Origin: Kiloniellaceae bacterium
GTDB lineage: Bacteria; Pseudomonadota; Alphaproteobacteria; Kiloniellales; J153
DNA: 64,000 bases
Direction of reading: 5' to 3'
Assembly: GCA_021776115.1 (NCBI GenBank)
Contig: JAJFGN010000065.1
Span: 1-64,000 of the forward strand
The notes under the pieces were generated by a model that was not told where the DNA came from, made no database searches, and was given only the letters and a program-made list of their open reading frames with translations. Shown piece after piece: positions 50,514 to 59,619 of this stretch. Every line of letters starts with the position of its first letter. Within the stretch, counting starts at the first letter, position 1. Made by a program: the position numbers and the translations under genes.

Positions 50514-51020
50514 TCAGAAGGCGATTTTATCCTCAATGGCCCGAAGCCCGGCGCGGGCGCAGTCCGTGTCGAGTTGGCCGCTAGGGGCACCGGATATACC
50601 GATGCCGCCTAGGAGGCTGCCGTCTCCCGCCTGCACTTGAATTCCGCCGCCTAGCGGCAATGCCTTGGACACACCGCGAATTGCCCAGGCGGGTCCCGTC
50701 TCCGCCAAGGTCGAGAGTTCCAGCGTGCTGGTCCTGAAACTGACCGAGGTCCAGGCCTTACGGTAAGATGTGTCGGGCGTATGCGGGCCGGCGAAGCGAT
50801 CCCGGATCGTGGCTTGAAGGTTCCCGCCGCGGTCGACGACCGAAACGGCCACTTGATACCCCGCGGTACGGCAGGCCGTGAGGGCTGCTTGCGCCATTTC
50901 CACGGCGGCCTCCGGCGACAGCGATTTATAGGTGACGATGGCTTCCTGGCCCGCCGCTGGCATGGCGCCCAGGCCATTTGCCAAAAGCAGGGCTACGAGT
51001 GTGTTGCGGTACCCTCTCAT
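50514..51020 (-). CDS. GlcG/HbpS-type heme-binding family protein, exported
   Basis: The 168-residue protein has a signal peptide (about 1-24, ending AAGQ) and the GlcG/HbpS domain: AVEMAQAALTACRTAGYQVAVSVVDRGGNLQATIRD, SYRKAWTSVSF and GGGIQVQAGDGSLLGGIGISGAPSGQLDTDCARAG. Some family members bind heme or degrade it. Proteins of this type often accompany c-type cytochrome clusters. ATG 51020 follows gggagaag, better than the frame start at 51041. It is upstream of, and in the same orientation as, the SoxH-like gene. Confidence 0.85.
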   Translation of the reverse strand: MRGYRNTLVALLLANGLGAMPAAGQEAIVTYKSLSPEAAVEMAQAALTACRTAGYQVAVSVVDRGGNLQATIRDRFAGPHTPDTSYRKAWTSVSFRTSTLELSTLAETGPAWAIRGVSKALPLGGGIQVQAGDGSLLGGIGISGAPSGQLDTDCARAGLRAIEDKIAF

Positions 51021-51224
51021 GTCGCTTCTCCCTTTTTTCACTCCCCGCGCTAGTACCGGGCCGTGTGGGTGTGCCTCAGGATTCCTCTAATTCGTCCCAG
51101 TTCGCGCACTGATTATGATACATCTAAAAAATTGAATATGAAAGAAGTGAGTCGGGCTCGCCTGGCGAATTACGCTATCCTGAGTCAAGATTACGAGCTG
51201 ACTAATCGCGGATGGAGGAAGGCC

Positions 51225-51842
51225 ATGAATCCAGACCGGCGAAAGCTATTGGTGGCCGGCGCGGCGGTGTCCTTGGCTGTGATCCTTCCCAGATCGGCGC
51301 GCGCCGTCGCGGCGGAACTTGGCGACAATGGCTTGTACGTGCAGGATTGGTTCGTGCAGTCGTTTCTCGATCTTCAGGAAGATCTGAGCGACGCGGCCGG
51401 CAAGGGTAAGCGCTTCGCAGTTCTTTGGGAGCAGCGCGGCTGCCCTTATTGCCGGGAACTGCACACGGTCAACTTGGCGCGGCCGAAAATAGTGTCTTAC
51501 CTAAAAGCCAACTTCGAGATTCTGCAGCTAGACCTGTGGGGCAGTCGCGCCGTGACCGACTTCGACGGCGAGGAGTTGGAAGAACGCTCGCTGGCCAGAA
51601 AATGGCAGGTGAATTTCACACCGACCGTCAGTTTCTTTCCAAAAGATCCGGCCGGCACCGCCGGCAAAAGCGGCCGCACGGGCGAAGTCGCCCGCATGCC
51701 GGGCTACTTCAAGCCGTTCCACTTCATCACCATGTTCGAATACGTTCGCGGCGACCACTATAAGGCCCAGCCGTTCCAACGGTTTTTACAGGACAAGCTG
51801 GCCCGGTTGGAAGCGGAAGGAAAGAAGGCCGATGTCTGGTGA
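51225..51842 (+). CDS. soxW: Periplasmic thioredoxin SoxW
   Basis: The 205-residue protein has a Tat-like signal (DRRKLLVAGAAVSLAVILPRSARA) and a thioredoxin active site C-P-Y-C in EQRGCPYCRELH, then NFTPTVSFFPKD. SoxW-type thioredoxins receive electrons from SoxV and reduce Sox proteins. The sox island thus has two such proteins (with SoxS). ATG 51225 is preceded by ggaggaa; the reading frame open to 51063 has no signal-like features. The TsuA-type transporter gene follows after 26 bases. Confidence 0.85.
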   Translation: MNPDRRKLLVAGAAVSLAVILPRSARAVAAELGDNGLYVQDWFVQSFLDLQEDLSDAAGKGKRFAVLWEQRGCPYCRELHTVNLARPKIVSYLKANFEILQLDLWGSRAVTDFDGEELEERSLARKWQVNFTPTVSFFPKDPAGTAGKSGRTGEVARMPGYFKPFHFITMFEYVRGDHYKAQPFQRFLQDKLARLEAEGKKADVW

Positions 51843-51868
51843 GTCGGCGCCGCATCAGGGTGTAAGCC

Positions 51869-52969
51869 TTGGATGACGTCCCAACACCGTTGATTTTGGC
51901 GGGATGCGGCTTGCTTGCGGGCGCTGTTGTGGGCGTGGTGGCGCGTGCCGCACGGTTCTGTACTTTCGGGGCGGTCGAGGACTGGATCTTGGCCAGCGAT
52001 ACCAAGCGCATGAGAAGCTGGGCCTTCGCCATCGCCGTCGCGGTGATCATCGTTCAGTTTCTCGATGCGGCCGGGGTCGCGCGCCTCGATCAAAGCTTCT
52101 ATCTCTCGGCCGATTTTGGCTGGGCCGGCGCGATACTCGGCGGCCTGTTGTTTGGCTTCGGCATGGCCATGGTCGGCACCTGCGGTTACGGCACGCTGGT
52201 TCGCATGGGCGGCGGCGATTTGCGCGCGGTCGTGGTGTTTCTGGTTATGGGACTCACCGCTTACATGACCGCCAGAGGTTTCACCGGCGTCTTTCGCGAA
52301 ACCTTGATCGAGCCCTTGAACCTGGACTTGACCGGTGTGGGCGGGCAAGGGCTCTCGCATCTGCTTTCCAGCGCGTTGGGAGTTGAGCGGTCCGCGGTGG
52401 CTTTTGGATTGGGGGTTGTGGTCCCGGCCACGATTGTCTGGTGGTGCTTCAAGGACCCCGCTTTTCGCCGCGCGCCGCGCGACATTCTAGCCGGGGCGCT
52501 GATTGGGCTGGCGGTTGCTTTCGGCTTCGCGACCACCGGGATTATCGGCTCCGACCCCTTCGAGCCGCAACAGGTTGAGTCTCTAAGCTACGCCCTGCCA
52601 CCCGGGGAGACGATCATCTACTTCCTGACCTTTACCGGCGCTACGATCGACTTCGGGGTCGGGTTGGTGCTGGGCACCTTTGGCGGCGCCTTCTTGACCG
52701 CGGCCGCTAAGGGGGAATTACGCCTGGAGGCCTTTGACGATGCCCGCGAGATGCGCCGTCATCTGGCGGGTGCGTTCCTCATGGGCTTTGGCGGGGTGAG
52801 CGCGCTTGGCTGTACCGTGGGGCAGGGGATCTCCGCCATGTCGACCCTGGCGCTCAGCGCGCCCTTGGCGCTCGCTTCGATCCTCTTGGGCGCCGCCTTC
52901 GGGTTGCAGTACCTGGTAAGCGGAAGCGTCCGCGAGGCGTTCTCCGCCCTGCGATTCGCGGGCCGCTAG
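51869..52969 (+). CDS. YeeE/YedE-type thiosulfate transporter (TsuA family)
   Basis: The 366-residue membrane protein has about ten hydrophobic segments and the conserved cysteines of the YeeE family: Cys31 in RFCTFGAVEDW, Cys105 in MVGTCGYGTLVRMGGGDLRA and Cys315 in LGCTVGQG. In TsuA such cysteines pass thiosulfate through the pore. It is expected to import thiosulfate or a related sulfur ion. The start is TTG 51869 since a stop lies two codons before; agggtg precedes it. It closes the sox island. Confidence 0.85.
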   Translation: MDDVPTPLILAGCGLLAGAVVGVVARAARFCTFGAVEDWILASDTKRMRSWAFAIAVAVIIVQFLDAAGVARLDQSFYLSADFGWAGAILGGLLFGFGMAMVGTCGYGTLVRMGGGDLRAVVVFLVMGLTAYMTARGFTGVFRETLIEPLNLDLTGVGGQGLSHLLSSALGVERSAVAFGLGVVVPATIVWWCFKDPAFRRAPRDILAGALIGLAVAFGFATTGIIGSDPFEPQQVESLSYALPPGETIIYFLTFTGATIDFGVGLVLGTFGGAFLTAAAKGELRLEAFDDAREMRRHLAGAFLMGFGGVSALGCTVGQGISAMSTLALSAPLALASILLGAAFGLQYLVSGSVREAFSALRFAGR

Positions 52970-53165
52970 CTCGGAAATCGGCCAGCCGCCGCGTGGCTGC
53001 GGGAAAGGCCGATTGAGGGTCGATTCACCCGCTCATTTCAGCCATGATCCGATCGATCGCGTGGGGTTGGGCCGGCCTGGCCCCGGCACTTTTGCGACCC
53101 GCAGCAAGCGCGACACGGGCGCCGGTACAAAAGCCCGGTGGGAGGGAGTTCAGGGAGGTCAATAA
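52970..53165. other. Intergenic region between the sox island and the type VI locus
   Basis: The 196 bases have no supported gene. The ribosome-binding site gggaggt for clpV lies at the end. No terminator with a T-run is visible after the transporter gene. Confidence 0.5.
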
Positions 53166-55907
53166 ATGACGGAAATCAGCAGGCCCAGCTTGTTCGGCAA
53201 GCTGAACAAGCTGGGCTACAAGGCGTTGGAAAGCGCCACCGTATTCTGCAAGATGCGAGGCAATCCCCATGTCGAGATGGTCCACTGGGCTCACCAGATC
53301 CTCCAGGTTCAGGACTCCGACCTGCACCGGATCCTCGTGGAATTCGAGCTCGATCCCTCGAGCCTGGCTAAGGATCTGACCGAGGCGCTGGATCGCTTGC
53401 CGCGCGGCGCGACCTCGATCCCCAATCTCTCGGCCCACGTCGACGAGGCGGTCGAACGTGCGTGGGTGTACGCGTCCCTCATGTTCGGCGAATCGCAGGT
53501 CCGCAGCGGCCATCTGGTCGTCGGCATGCTCAAGACGCCGGGTCTGCGCAACGTGCTCTACGATATCTCCGGCGAATTCGAAAAGCTCAAGGTCGAAGCC
53601 TTGTGCGACCGGTTTGGCGAGATCACCTCCGGCTCCCCCGAGGAGAGCTTGGCCGCGACCGACGGACAACAGGCAGCCGGTGCCGCGCCGGGCGAGGCGA
53701 GCGGCGCGATGGCGCCGCCCCAGATGGGCAAGCAGGAAGCCTTGGCTCAATTCACCGTCGATTTGACCGCGCGGGCGCGCAGCGGCGAAATCGATCCCAT
53801 CGTCGGCCGGGACGAGGAAATACGCCAAATCGTCGACATCCTCATGCGCCGGCGTCAGAACAACCCGATCCTGACCGGCGAAGCCGGAGTCGGGAAGACC
53901 GCGGTGGTAGAGGGCTTTGCTCTCAAGATCGCGGCCGGTGACGTGCCGCCGCCCTTACGCGACGTTCGCCTGCTCACGCTAGATGTTGGATTGTTGCAGG
54001 CCGGCGCCAGCATGAAGGGCGAATTCGAGAACCGCCTGCGTTCCGTGATCGAGGAAGTGCAATCCTCGCCCAAACCGATCATCCTGTTCATCGACGAGGC
54101 GCACACGCTGGTCGGGGCCGGCGGTGCGGCCGGCACGGGCGACGCGGCCAATCTGCTCAAACCGGCCTTGGCCCGGGGCACTTTGCGCACGGTCGCGGCG
54201 ACGACCTGGGCCGAGTACAAAAAGCACATCGAGAAGGACCCGGCGTTGACCCGCCGGTTCCAAGTCGTCCAGGTGCCGGAGCCGGATGAGGCCAAGGGCA
54301 TCTTGATGATGCGCGGCATCGCCTCGACCTTGGAAAAGCATCACCGGGTGCAAGTTCTGGACGAAGCCCTGGAGGCGGCGGTCAAGTTATCGCACCGCTA
54401 TATTCCGGCGCGTCAACTACCGGATAAGGCGGTCAGTCTGCTCGACACCGCTTGTGCCCGGGTTGCGATCTCTCAGCACGCGGTGCCGGCGGAGGTCGAC
54501 GATTGCCGGAAGCGCATCGATGCGCTCAATACCGAGCTGGCGATCATCGCGCGCGAGGCGGCGGCGGGATTCGCGACCGGGACCCGCCAGGCCGACGCAA
54601 CCGCGCTCTTGGAGGAAGAGAAAACCCGTCTCGACGGGCTCGACCAACGTTGGGACGCGGAAAAGTCCTTGGTCGACCGGATACTGGAAATCCGCGCCCG
54701 ATTACGTGGCGATAGCGGAAAGGTCGAGGGGACGGAAAGCAAGTTGGAAGAAGGCGCCGACGCGGCCGCCCAGAAGGTCCGGCAGGACGAAGCTACGGCG
54801 CCTCCGGATGCCGCAGAGCGCGAGACCTTGCTTGCCGAACTCGATGATCTTCATGGCAAGCTGAAGGACTTGCAGGGCGAGGCGCCGCTGATCCTGCCGA
54901 CGGTAGATGAACAAGCGGTCGCCGCCGTGGTTGCGGATTGGACCGGCATTCCGGTCGGGCGCATGGTCAAGAACGAGATCGAGTCGGTTCTGAATTTGGC
55001 GGACTCTCTAAACAAACGAGTCATCGGCCAGGACCACGCCATGGAGATGGTCGCCAAGCGGGTCCAAACCTCGCGCGCGGGTTTGGACAACCCCAGCAAG
55101 CCGATCGGCGTCTTCATGTTGTGCGGGCCTAGCGGCGTCGGCAAAACCGAGACGGCGTTGGCACTGGCCGAATCGCTCTATGGCGGTGAGCACAACATTA
55201 TCACGATCAATATGAGTGAGTTTCAGGAAGCCCATACGGTCTCGACCCTTAAGGGCGCGCCGCCCGGTTATGTTGGCTATGGCGAGGGCGGAATTCTGAC
55301 GGAGGCGGTGCGCCGGCGGCCCTATTCCGTGGTCTTGCTCGACGAGGTCGAGAAAGCCCACGCCGATGTGCACGAGATTTTCTTTCAGGTCTTCGACAAG
55401 GGCGTCATGGAGGACGGCGAAGGGCGCCTGATCGATTTCAAGAACACCTTGATTCTCTTGACGTCGAACGTCGGCAGCGACCTGATCATGAGGCTTTGCG
55501 GGGACAACAAGGCGGCGCCGGATCCGGAAAGCATCGCCAAGTCGCTGCGCGACCCCCTGCTTCAAGTATTTCCGGCCGCCCTTCTGGGGCGCATTGTTAC
55601 GATTCCCTATTATCCCTTGAGCGACGACATGGTCGCGGCCATCGCGCGCCTGCAGTTGGGCCGGATCGAGAAGCGGATTCGACTCAATCACAAGGTCCCA
55701 TTCACGTATGACGATGCGGTGGTAGCCCTTATCGCCAGTCGCTGTACCGAGCTGGAGAGTGGCGGGCGTATGATCGACTCGATACTGACAAACTCCATGC
55801 TGCCGTCCGTTAGTCGCGAATTCCTGACCAGGATGATGGAAGGTAAACCGGTGGATCGCGTGCATATCGGTGTGTACGACGCGGATTTCACGTATCAATT
55901 CGAATAG
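53166..55907 (+). CDS. clpV: Type VI secretion ATPase ClpV (TssH)
   Basis: The 913-residue AAA+ protein has an N-terminal domain typical of ClpV (SLFGKLNKLGYKALESATVFCKMRGNPHVEMVHW). Walker A of the first module is GEAGVGKT at 238-245 and of the second GPSGVGKT at 654-661, with a coiled-coil middle domain between them. FIDEAHTLVGAGGAAGTGDAANLLKPALARG and ADWTGIPVGRM are family hallmarks. The unusual VEMVHWAHQ N-domain separates it from ClpB. It recycles contracted TssB/C sheaths. ATG 53166 follows gggaggt. Confidence 0.95.
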   Translation: MTEISRPSLFGKLNKLGYKALESATVFCKMRGNPHVEMVHWAHQILQVQDSDLHRILVEFELDPSSLAKDLTEALDRLPRGATSIPNLSAHVDEAVERAWVYASLMFGESQVRSGHLVVGMLKTPGLRNVLYDISGEFEKLKVEALCDRFGEITSGSPEESLAATDGQQAAGAAPGEASGAMAPPQMGKQEALAQFTVDLTARARSGEIDPIVGRDEEIRQIVDILMRRRQNNPILTGEAGVGKTAVVEGFALKIAAGDVPPPLRDVRLLTLDVGLLQAGASMKGEFENRLRSVIEEVQSSPKPIILFIDEAHTLVGAGGAAGTGDAANLLKPALARGTLRTVAATTWAEYKKHIEKDPALTRRFQVVQVPEPDEAKGILMMRGIASTLEKHHRVQVLDEALEAAVKLSHRYIPARQLPDKAVSLLDTACARVAISQHAVPAEVDDCRKRIDALNTELAIIAREAAAGFATGTRQADATALLEEEKTRLDGLDQRWDAEKSLVDRILEIRARLRGDSGKVEGTESKLEEGADAAAQKVRQDEATAPPDAAERETLLAELDDLHGKLKDLQGEAPLILPTVDEQAVAAVVADWTGIPVGRMVKNEIESVLNLADSLNKRVIGQDHAMEMVAKRVQTSRAGLDNPSKPIGVFMLCGPSGVGKTETALALAESLYGGEHNIITINMSEFQEAHTVSTLKGAPPGYVGYGEGGILTEAVRRRPYSVVLLDEVEKAHADVHEIFFQVFDKGVMEDGEGRLIDFKNTLILLTSNVGSDLIMRLCGDNKAAPDPESIAKSLRDPLLQVFPAALLGRIVTIPYYPLSDDMVAAIARLQLGRIEKRIRLNHKVPFTYDDAVVALIASRCTELESGGRMIDSILTNSMLPSVSREFLTRMMEGKPVDRVHIGVYDADFTYQFE

Positions 55908-55988
55908 ATTGATGCCTCGCACCGGCGTGATCCAGATACCGGGTCCGCCTCAAGCACCTTGACGGAATCCATCCACTAGAGAGCGCGA

Positions 55989-56780
55989 ATGTCAGAAGAT
56001 ACCGGCGACACCCCTGCTGCGAGCGTGCCCGAGGAGGCGCCCGGTCCAGGTCTCTATGGCAAACTCAGCGACCGGGGCGATTTCATTTCCCGCCGCTTGC
56101 CGCGCACTTTTGTCGACCCCTGGGATAGCTGGTTGCAGGATTCCCTCGCGCGCAGCCGTGAGCGTTTGGGCGAGGCCTGGCTGCCGGCGTATCTGAATGC
56201 ACCGGTCTGGCGCTTCGTCCTCTCGGCCGGGATCTGTGGCGAGAGCATCATGGCGGGCGCGATGATGCCCAGCCTCGATAAAGTCGGCCGGCATTTTCCC
56301 CTGACTCTGGCTGCCGCGATCCCTGCGGCCGCGAACCCGTCCGCGATCTTCGCTGGCGGTAGCAAGTGGTTTGGCGGTCTGGAGGATTTGGCGCTATCGA
56401 CGCTAGACGATGGCTTCGCTTTCGACTCCTTCGACGAGGATTTGGCCGGCTTTGGGGCGCCTCCCCATGCCGAGGACCTCGCGATGGCGCTTGGGCCGCC
56501 CAAGCCGCTCGAGGGCAAACGTTGGCGTTTCGCTGTCGACCCGGCCTGCGGTCAGGGCCCCGGGGATCCCCTGGTGGCGCATCAAATCCTGCGCGCCTCG
56601 TTGCAGGGTTACAGTCTTTGGTGGAGCGCGGGGTCCCGGCTCGTCGCTCCATCGTTTCTGGCGTGCGCTGGCTTGCCAACGGGAGATAGCTTTGTCGCCC
56701 TACTCGACGGCGAGTGGGATAAATGGAGTTGGTCGGGCACGAAACCCGGCGCGATGCCCTGGTCGGAGGATGACGTCTGA
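55989..56780 (+). CDS. tagF: Type VI secretion-associated protein TagF
   Basis: The 263-residue protein has the TagF (DUF2094) signature GLYGKLSDRGDFISRRLPRTFVDPWDSWLQDSL, then LPAYLNAPVWRFVLSAGICG and KVGRHFPLTLAAAI. TagF is a post-translational negative regulator of type VI assembly that sequesters Fha-type partners. It starts 81 bases after clpV and precedes the phosphatase gene, consistent with a regulatory trio. Confidence 0.93.
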   Translation: MSEDTGDTPAASVPEEAPGPGLYGKLSDRGDFISRRLPRTFVDPWDSWLQDSLARSRERLGEAWLPAYLNAPVWRFVLSAGICGESIMAGAMMPSLDKVGRHFPLTLAAAIPAAANPSAIFAGGSKWFGGLEDLALSTLDDGFAFDSFDEDLAGFGAPPHAEDLAMALGPPKPLEGKRWRFAVDPACGQGPGDPLVAHQILRASLQGYSLWWSAGSRLVAPSFLACAGLPTGDSFVALLDGEWDKWSWSGTKPGAMPWSEDDV

Positions 56781-56861
56781 TTTGCACCGAGACGAAGGCG
56801 TGCCGGGTGCTGTCTAACGCGGTAGATGTGCTGTAATCTCGTCCCGATCGCCGAGGAATGC

Positions 56862-57902
56862 ATGGCGGGGGTTGCGAGCCAAACTGGGAGAGACGCGGAC
56901 ACCAACATGACTGGGCCGGTACAAGCGCATCGATGCGTTTCTTCAAGCGCCACGGATATTGGGTGCGTCCGCGCCCTGAACGAGGACGCGCTGTTGGAGC
57001 GCGCTGAAATCGGCCTTTGGGCCGTGGCCGACGGCATGGGCGGGCATGAGGCAGGCGATTTCGCCAGCCGGACCATTGTAGAATCCCTAAGCCGGGTGAC
57101 GCCGCCGCTGGACGCCGCGAGTTTCTTGCGCGACGTTCAATGGCACATTCGCGCGGCGCATCAAGCCTTGCTGGAAGAGGCGGCGCGGCGGGGCAGCGCT
57201 AAGACCATCGGCAGCACGGTCGTCGCATTGCTTGTCTTCGGACAGGAGTTCACCTGCGTTTGGGCCGGGGACAGCCGCTTATACCTTTTGCGCGACTGCG
57301 CTTTGCGCCAGGTAACCCGGGACCATTCCCTGGTGCAGGATTTAGTTGATGCCGGCAGTCTCGACGCGGCTGAAGCCGAAAACCATCCGCACGCCAATGT
57401 CATCACCCGTGCCGTTGGGGCGGCGGCGGAGCTGGCACTCGATAAATCGCACGGACAACTAGGGCCGGGAGATCGTCTGCTCCTGTGCAGCGATGGCCTG
57501 ACACGCTATGTGCCCGAGGACGAGATCGCCGGCATTCTGATCCGGGCCGAGGTCGAGGACGCGGCGGCGGCCCTCGTACAGGCCGCCTTGTTGCATCAGA
57601 CACGCGACAACGTTTCCGCCATTGTCATCGATTGCCATGCGGCGACCGGAACCGAGGACGATCTGGCCGACACCTTGCCACGCACACGTGGAGCGGTTTC
57701 CGGCGCGCCTGTTGAGGTGGCTGACCTACCGGTTGCGACAGAAGGGGACCAGATCCTCGATCGGATTTTGAACGAAGGACGTGCGGGCCATGCCCCCGAA
57801 CCCCTAGACTCCGGGGATACCGGTGGCGCCGACCCCGAGCCGGCGGGGCGGAGCGGTCTGTTCGGCCGCTTCAACCCGGCCGGCAAGGACCCGAAAGACT
57901 AA
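56862..57902 (+). CDS. pppA: PP2C-type protein phosphatase PppA
   Basis: The 346-residue protein is a bacterial PP2C: NEDALLE, LWAVADGMGGHEAGD, WAGDSRLYLLRD, LLLCSDGLTRYV and TRDNVSAIVID supply the metal-binding aspartates. In type VI systems PppA reverses phosphorylation by the kinase PpkA and so tunes firing. A C-terminal tail of about 90 residues is acidic and Pro/Gly-rich and ends GRFNPAGKDPKD. ATG 56862 follows gagga; starts at 56826 and 56907 are alternatives. No PpkA gene is in the window. Confidence 0.9.
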   Translation: MAGVASQTGRDADTNMTGPVQAHRCVSSSATDIGCVRALNEDALLERAEIGLWAVADGMGGHEAGDFASRTIVESLSRVTPPLDAASFLRDVQWHIRAAHQALLEEAARRGSAKTIGSTVVALLVFGQEFTCVWAGDSRLYLLRDCALRQVTRDHSLVQDLVDAGSLDAAEAENHPHANVITRAVGAAAELALDKSHGQLGPGDRLLLCSDGLTRYVPEDEIAGILIRAEVEDAAAALVQAALLHQTRDNVSAIVIDCHAATGTEDDLADTLPRTRGAVSGAPVEVADLPVATEGDQILDRILNEGRAGHAPEPLDSGDTGGADPEPAGRSGLFGRFNPAGKDPKD

Positions 57903-57958
57903 GTCGCACGGCGACGCCCTGCTGAGGGTCAAAACCCTCGGCTGAGGGAAGGCCCGCG

Positions 57959-58690
57959 CTAGCCGAGCATCTCCATGATCTTGATCCTGAAGGGGTCCGG
58001 CAGCGTTTCGATCGCGTCCAGGTCGATCAATTCCTCGAACACGGGCTTGCCCGATAGCTGCGTCACCGTTTCGATTAATTCGTCCTGTGGGCGAAAAGTA
58101 GCGAGGTCGGAGCCGATCACGCTTAGCGGCAGGTCACCTGTCGCGCCCGCGGTTTCCGTGCTGAGCGGAAAGCGCAGGTCCTCGAGCATCTGTTGAATCG
58201 AGGGCGAGGTCTCGATCAGCTTGTTCAAGGTCAGGGTACGAACGATGAACTGCTTCAGGTCTTCGGCCTCAAGCAACTCCTCGCGCGCCTGGTGACTCAT
58301 AACGTCAGAGAGGGTTGTGCCGCCCGCATAGGTGAGTATCCAGCGTACTGGGGAGGTGATGATCACCGGATGTTCCGCATTGCCCCCGATTAAGTAACGA
58401 TATTCCCAGGGATGGATTTCCAACTGATTTCGAATATTGGGAACCGGCGTGCTCAGCTTGGCGGGGATGTCGAAGGTCTCACGCGCCAATGTCTTGAAAG
58501 TTTCCTCGAGCGCGATGAAGTTCGTGTCGGCGCCGGACACCCGCTCTTTAAACGCGCTGTCCATGAACTCACCCAGGATCTTGCGCGGCGCGAAGAGCGG
58601 GGTCAGGGTCTGGAGGTACCCGTTCAGCCGCTTGTGCAGATGGCCGGATATTTTTTGGGATGCCTGGCGGAGGCTCCCCATCGACTTCAT
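57959..58690 (-). CDS. Unknown protein of the type VI locus
   Basis: The 243-residue soluble protein is not recognised. It has a helical N-terminus (LHKRLNGYLQTLTPLFAPRKILGEFMDSAF), a centre with EIHPWEYRYLIGGNAEHPVIITSPVRWILTY, and an acidic helical C-terminus. No Cys is seen. ATG 58690 is preferred because aaggaaat lies five bases before it; a TTG at 58723 and ATG at 58714 are alternatives. Genes at this place between pppA and vgrG suggest a structural or accessory type VI part specific to this lineage. That role is inference. Confidence 0.65.
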   Translation of the reverse strand: MKSMGSLRQASQKISGHLHKRLNGYLQTLTPLFAPRKILGEFMDSAFKERVSGADTNFIALEETFKTLARETFDIPAKLSTPVPNIRNQLEIHPWEYRYLIGGNAEHPVIITSPVRWILTYAGGTTLSDVMSHQAREELLEAEDLKQFIVRTLTLNKLIETSPSIQQMLEDLRFPLSTETAGATGDLPLSVIGSDLATFRPQDELIETVTQLSGKPVFEELIDLDAIETLPDPFRIKIMEMLG

Positions 58691-58790
58691 GTCGATTTCC
58701 TTGGCGGATGTCATGGCCGTCAACCTGTCATATGAATGTCTTGGAGAGTATTCCGGATACGCCGGTTAAGCGCAAATCGCTAGATTTCGC

Positions 58791-59570
58791 TTAGATGAGA
58801 TCTAGCACGTGCACATCGGCCTCGTCCGATTCGGGGTGCTGTCCCAGGATCAATTTGGCTGGCCGGCCCTCGATCCGCACGAAGTAGGATTCCGTGAGCC
58901 CGATACGGTTCTGTACCGCCCAGGCAACGAACTTCTCGTCGCCGAGCTCTGCCTCAAGGCCCTGAAGCGGATACTCGACCGTCGCGCGCTCCGGCAGTTG
59001 GCCACGCGCGCCGACGGCGTGGTGCGTAATTGTGCCGCCGTCACCGGTTCCAATCATGGCGCCGTGCCATTCCCCGGCGCGCGGGCCCAGTTCGATCCAT
59101 TGCCCGATCATCGGTTGGGCGATAACGCTCAAATAGAAGTCGTCGCCGGCCGGCATCGCCGGTGAGGCGTCAGCCAAACTCGCCGGCCAACCCGGATCGC
59201 TAGCGTCGAGGATATGGGCCGCGCGCAGCAGGCTCGGCATCTCCTCGGGCACGAGCCCGCCATCGAGACTAAGGCAAGCGGCGGTCACCGGCTTCGGCGC
59301 GTCGCGGATCATGGCGCCGATCATCGATAAGCCATAGCGCGTCGCGATCCCCATGAAGTCGCCGCTTGTGCCGCCGACCAACCATAGGTCGGGCCCCGTC
59401 GGCCCCATCAACAGGTTCCCCAACTCCGCCCAGGCGAACTTGTCGGGGTCGTCGACCCAGGGCGCGCCGCCAACCTCAAACCCCGCTTGTGACAGGGCGG
59501 CAATCGTCTCGTGCGGCGCGGCGCCGCCCTCGGCCGGTAGCCAGGTCAACCACAATTTCTTTCCCGCCAT
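58791..59570 (-). CDS. Unknown protein of the type VI locus
   Basis: The 259-residue soluble protein has a possible Rossmann-like layout: KLWLTWLPAEGG at the N-terminus, DLWLVGGTSGDFMGIATRYG, then AACLSLDGGLVPEEMPSLLRA and LSVIAQPMIGQWIELG. The C-terminal part is strand-rich, with ESYFVRIEGRPAKLILGQHPESDEADVHVLDLI. No family is recognised. ATG 59570 follows agggagag, better than the frame start at 59630. It lies 50 bases after the transglutaminase gene on the same strand, so the two are probably co-transcribed. Confidence 0.65.
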   Translation of the reverse strand: MAGKKLWLTWLPAEGGAAPHETIAALSQAGFEVGGAPWVDDPDKFAWAELGNLLMGPTGPDLWLVGGTSGDFMGIATRYGLSMIGAMIRDAPKPVTAACLSLDGGLVPEEMPSLLRAAHILDASDPGWPASLADASPAMPAGDDFYLSVIAQPMIGQWIELGPRAGEWHGAMIGTGDGGTITHHAVGARGQLPERATVEYPLQGLEAELGDEKFVAWAVQNRIGLTESYFVRIEGRPAKLILGQHPESDEADVHVLDLI

Positions 59571-59619
59571 GGGGTCTCTCCCTTTTTCAAATGCCCGCCT
59601 TGCGGCAGCGAGCTTGTCC

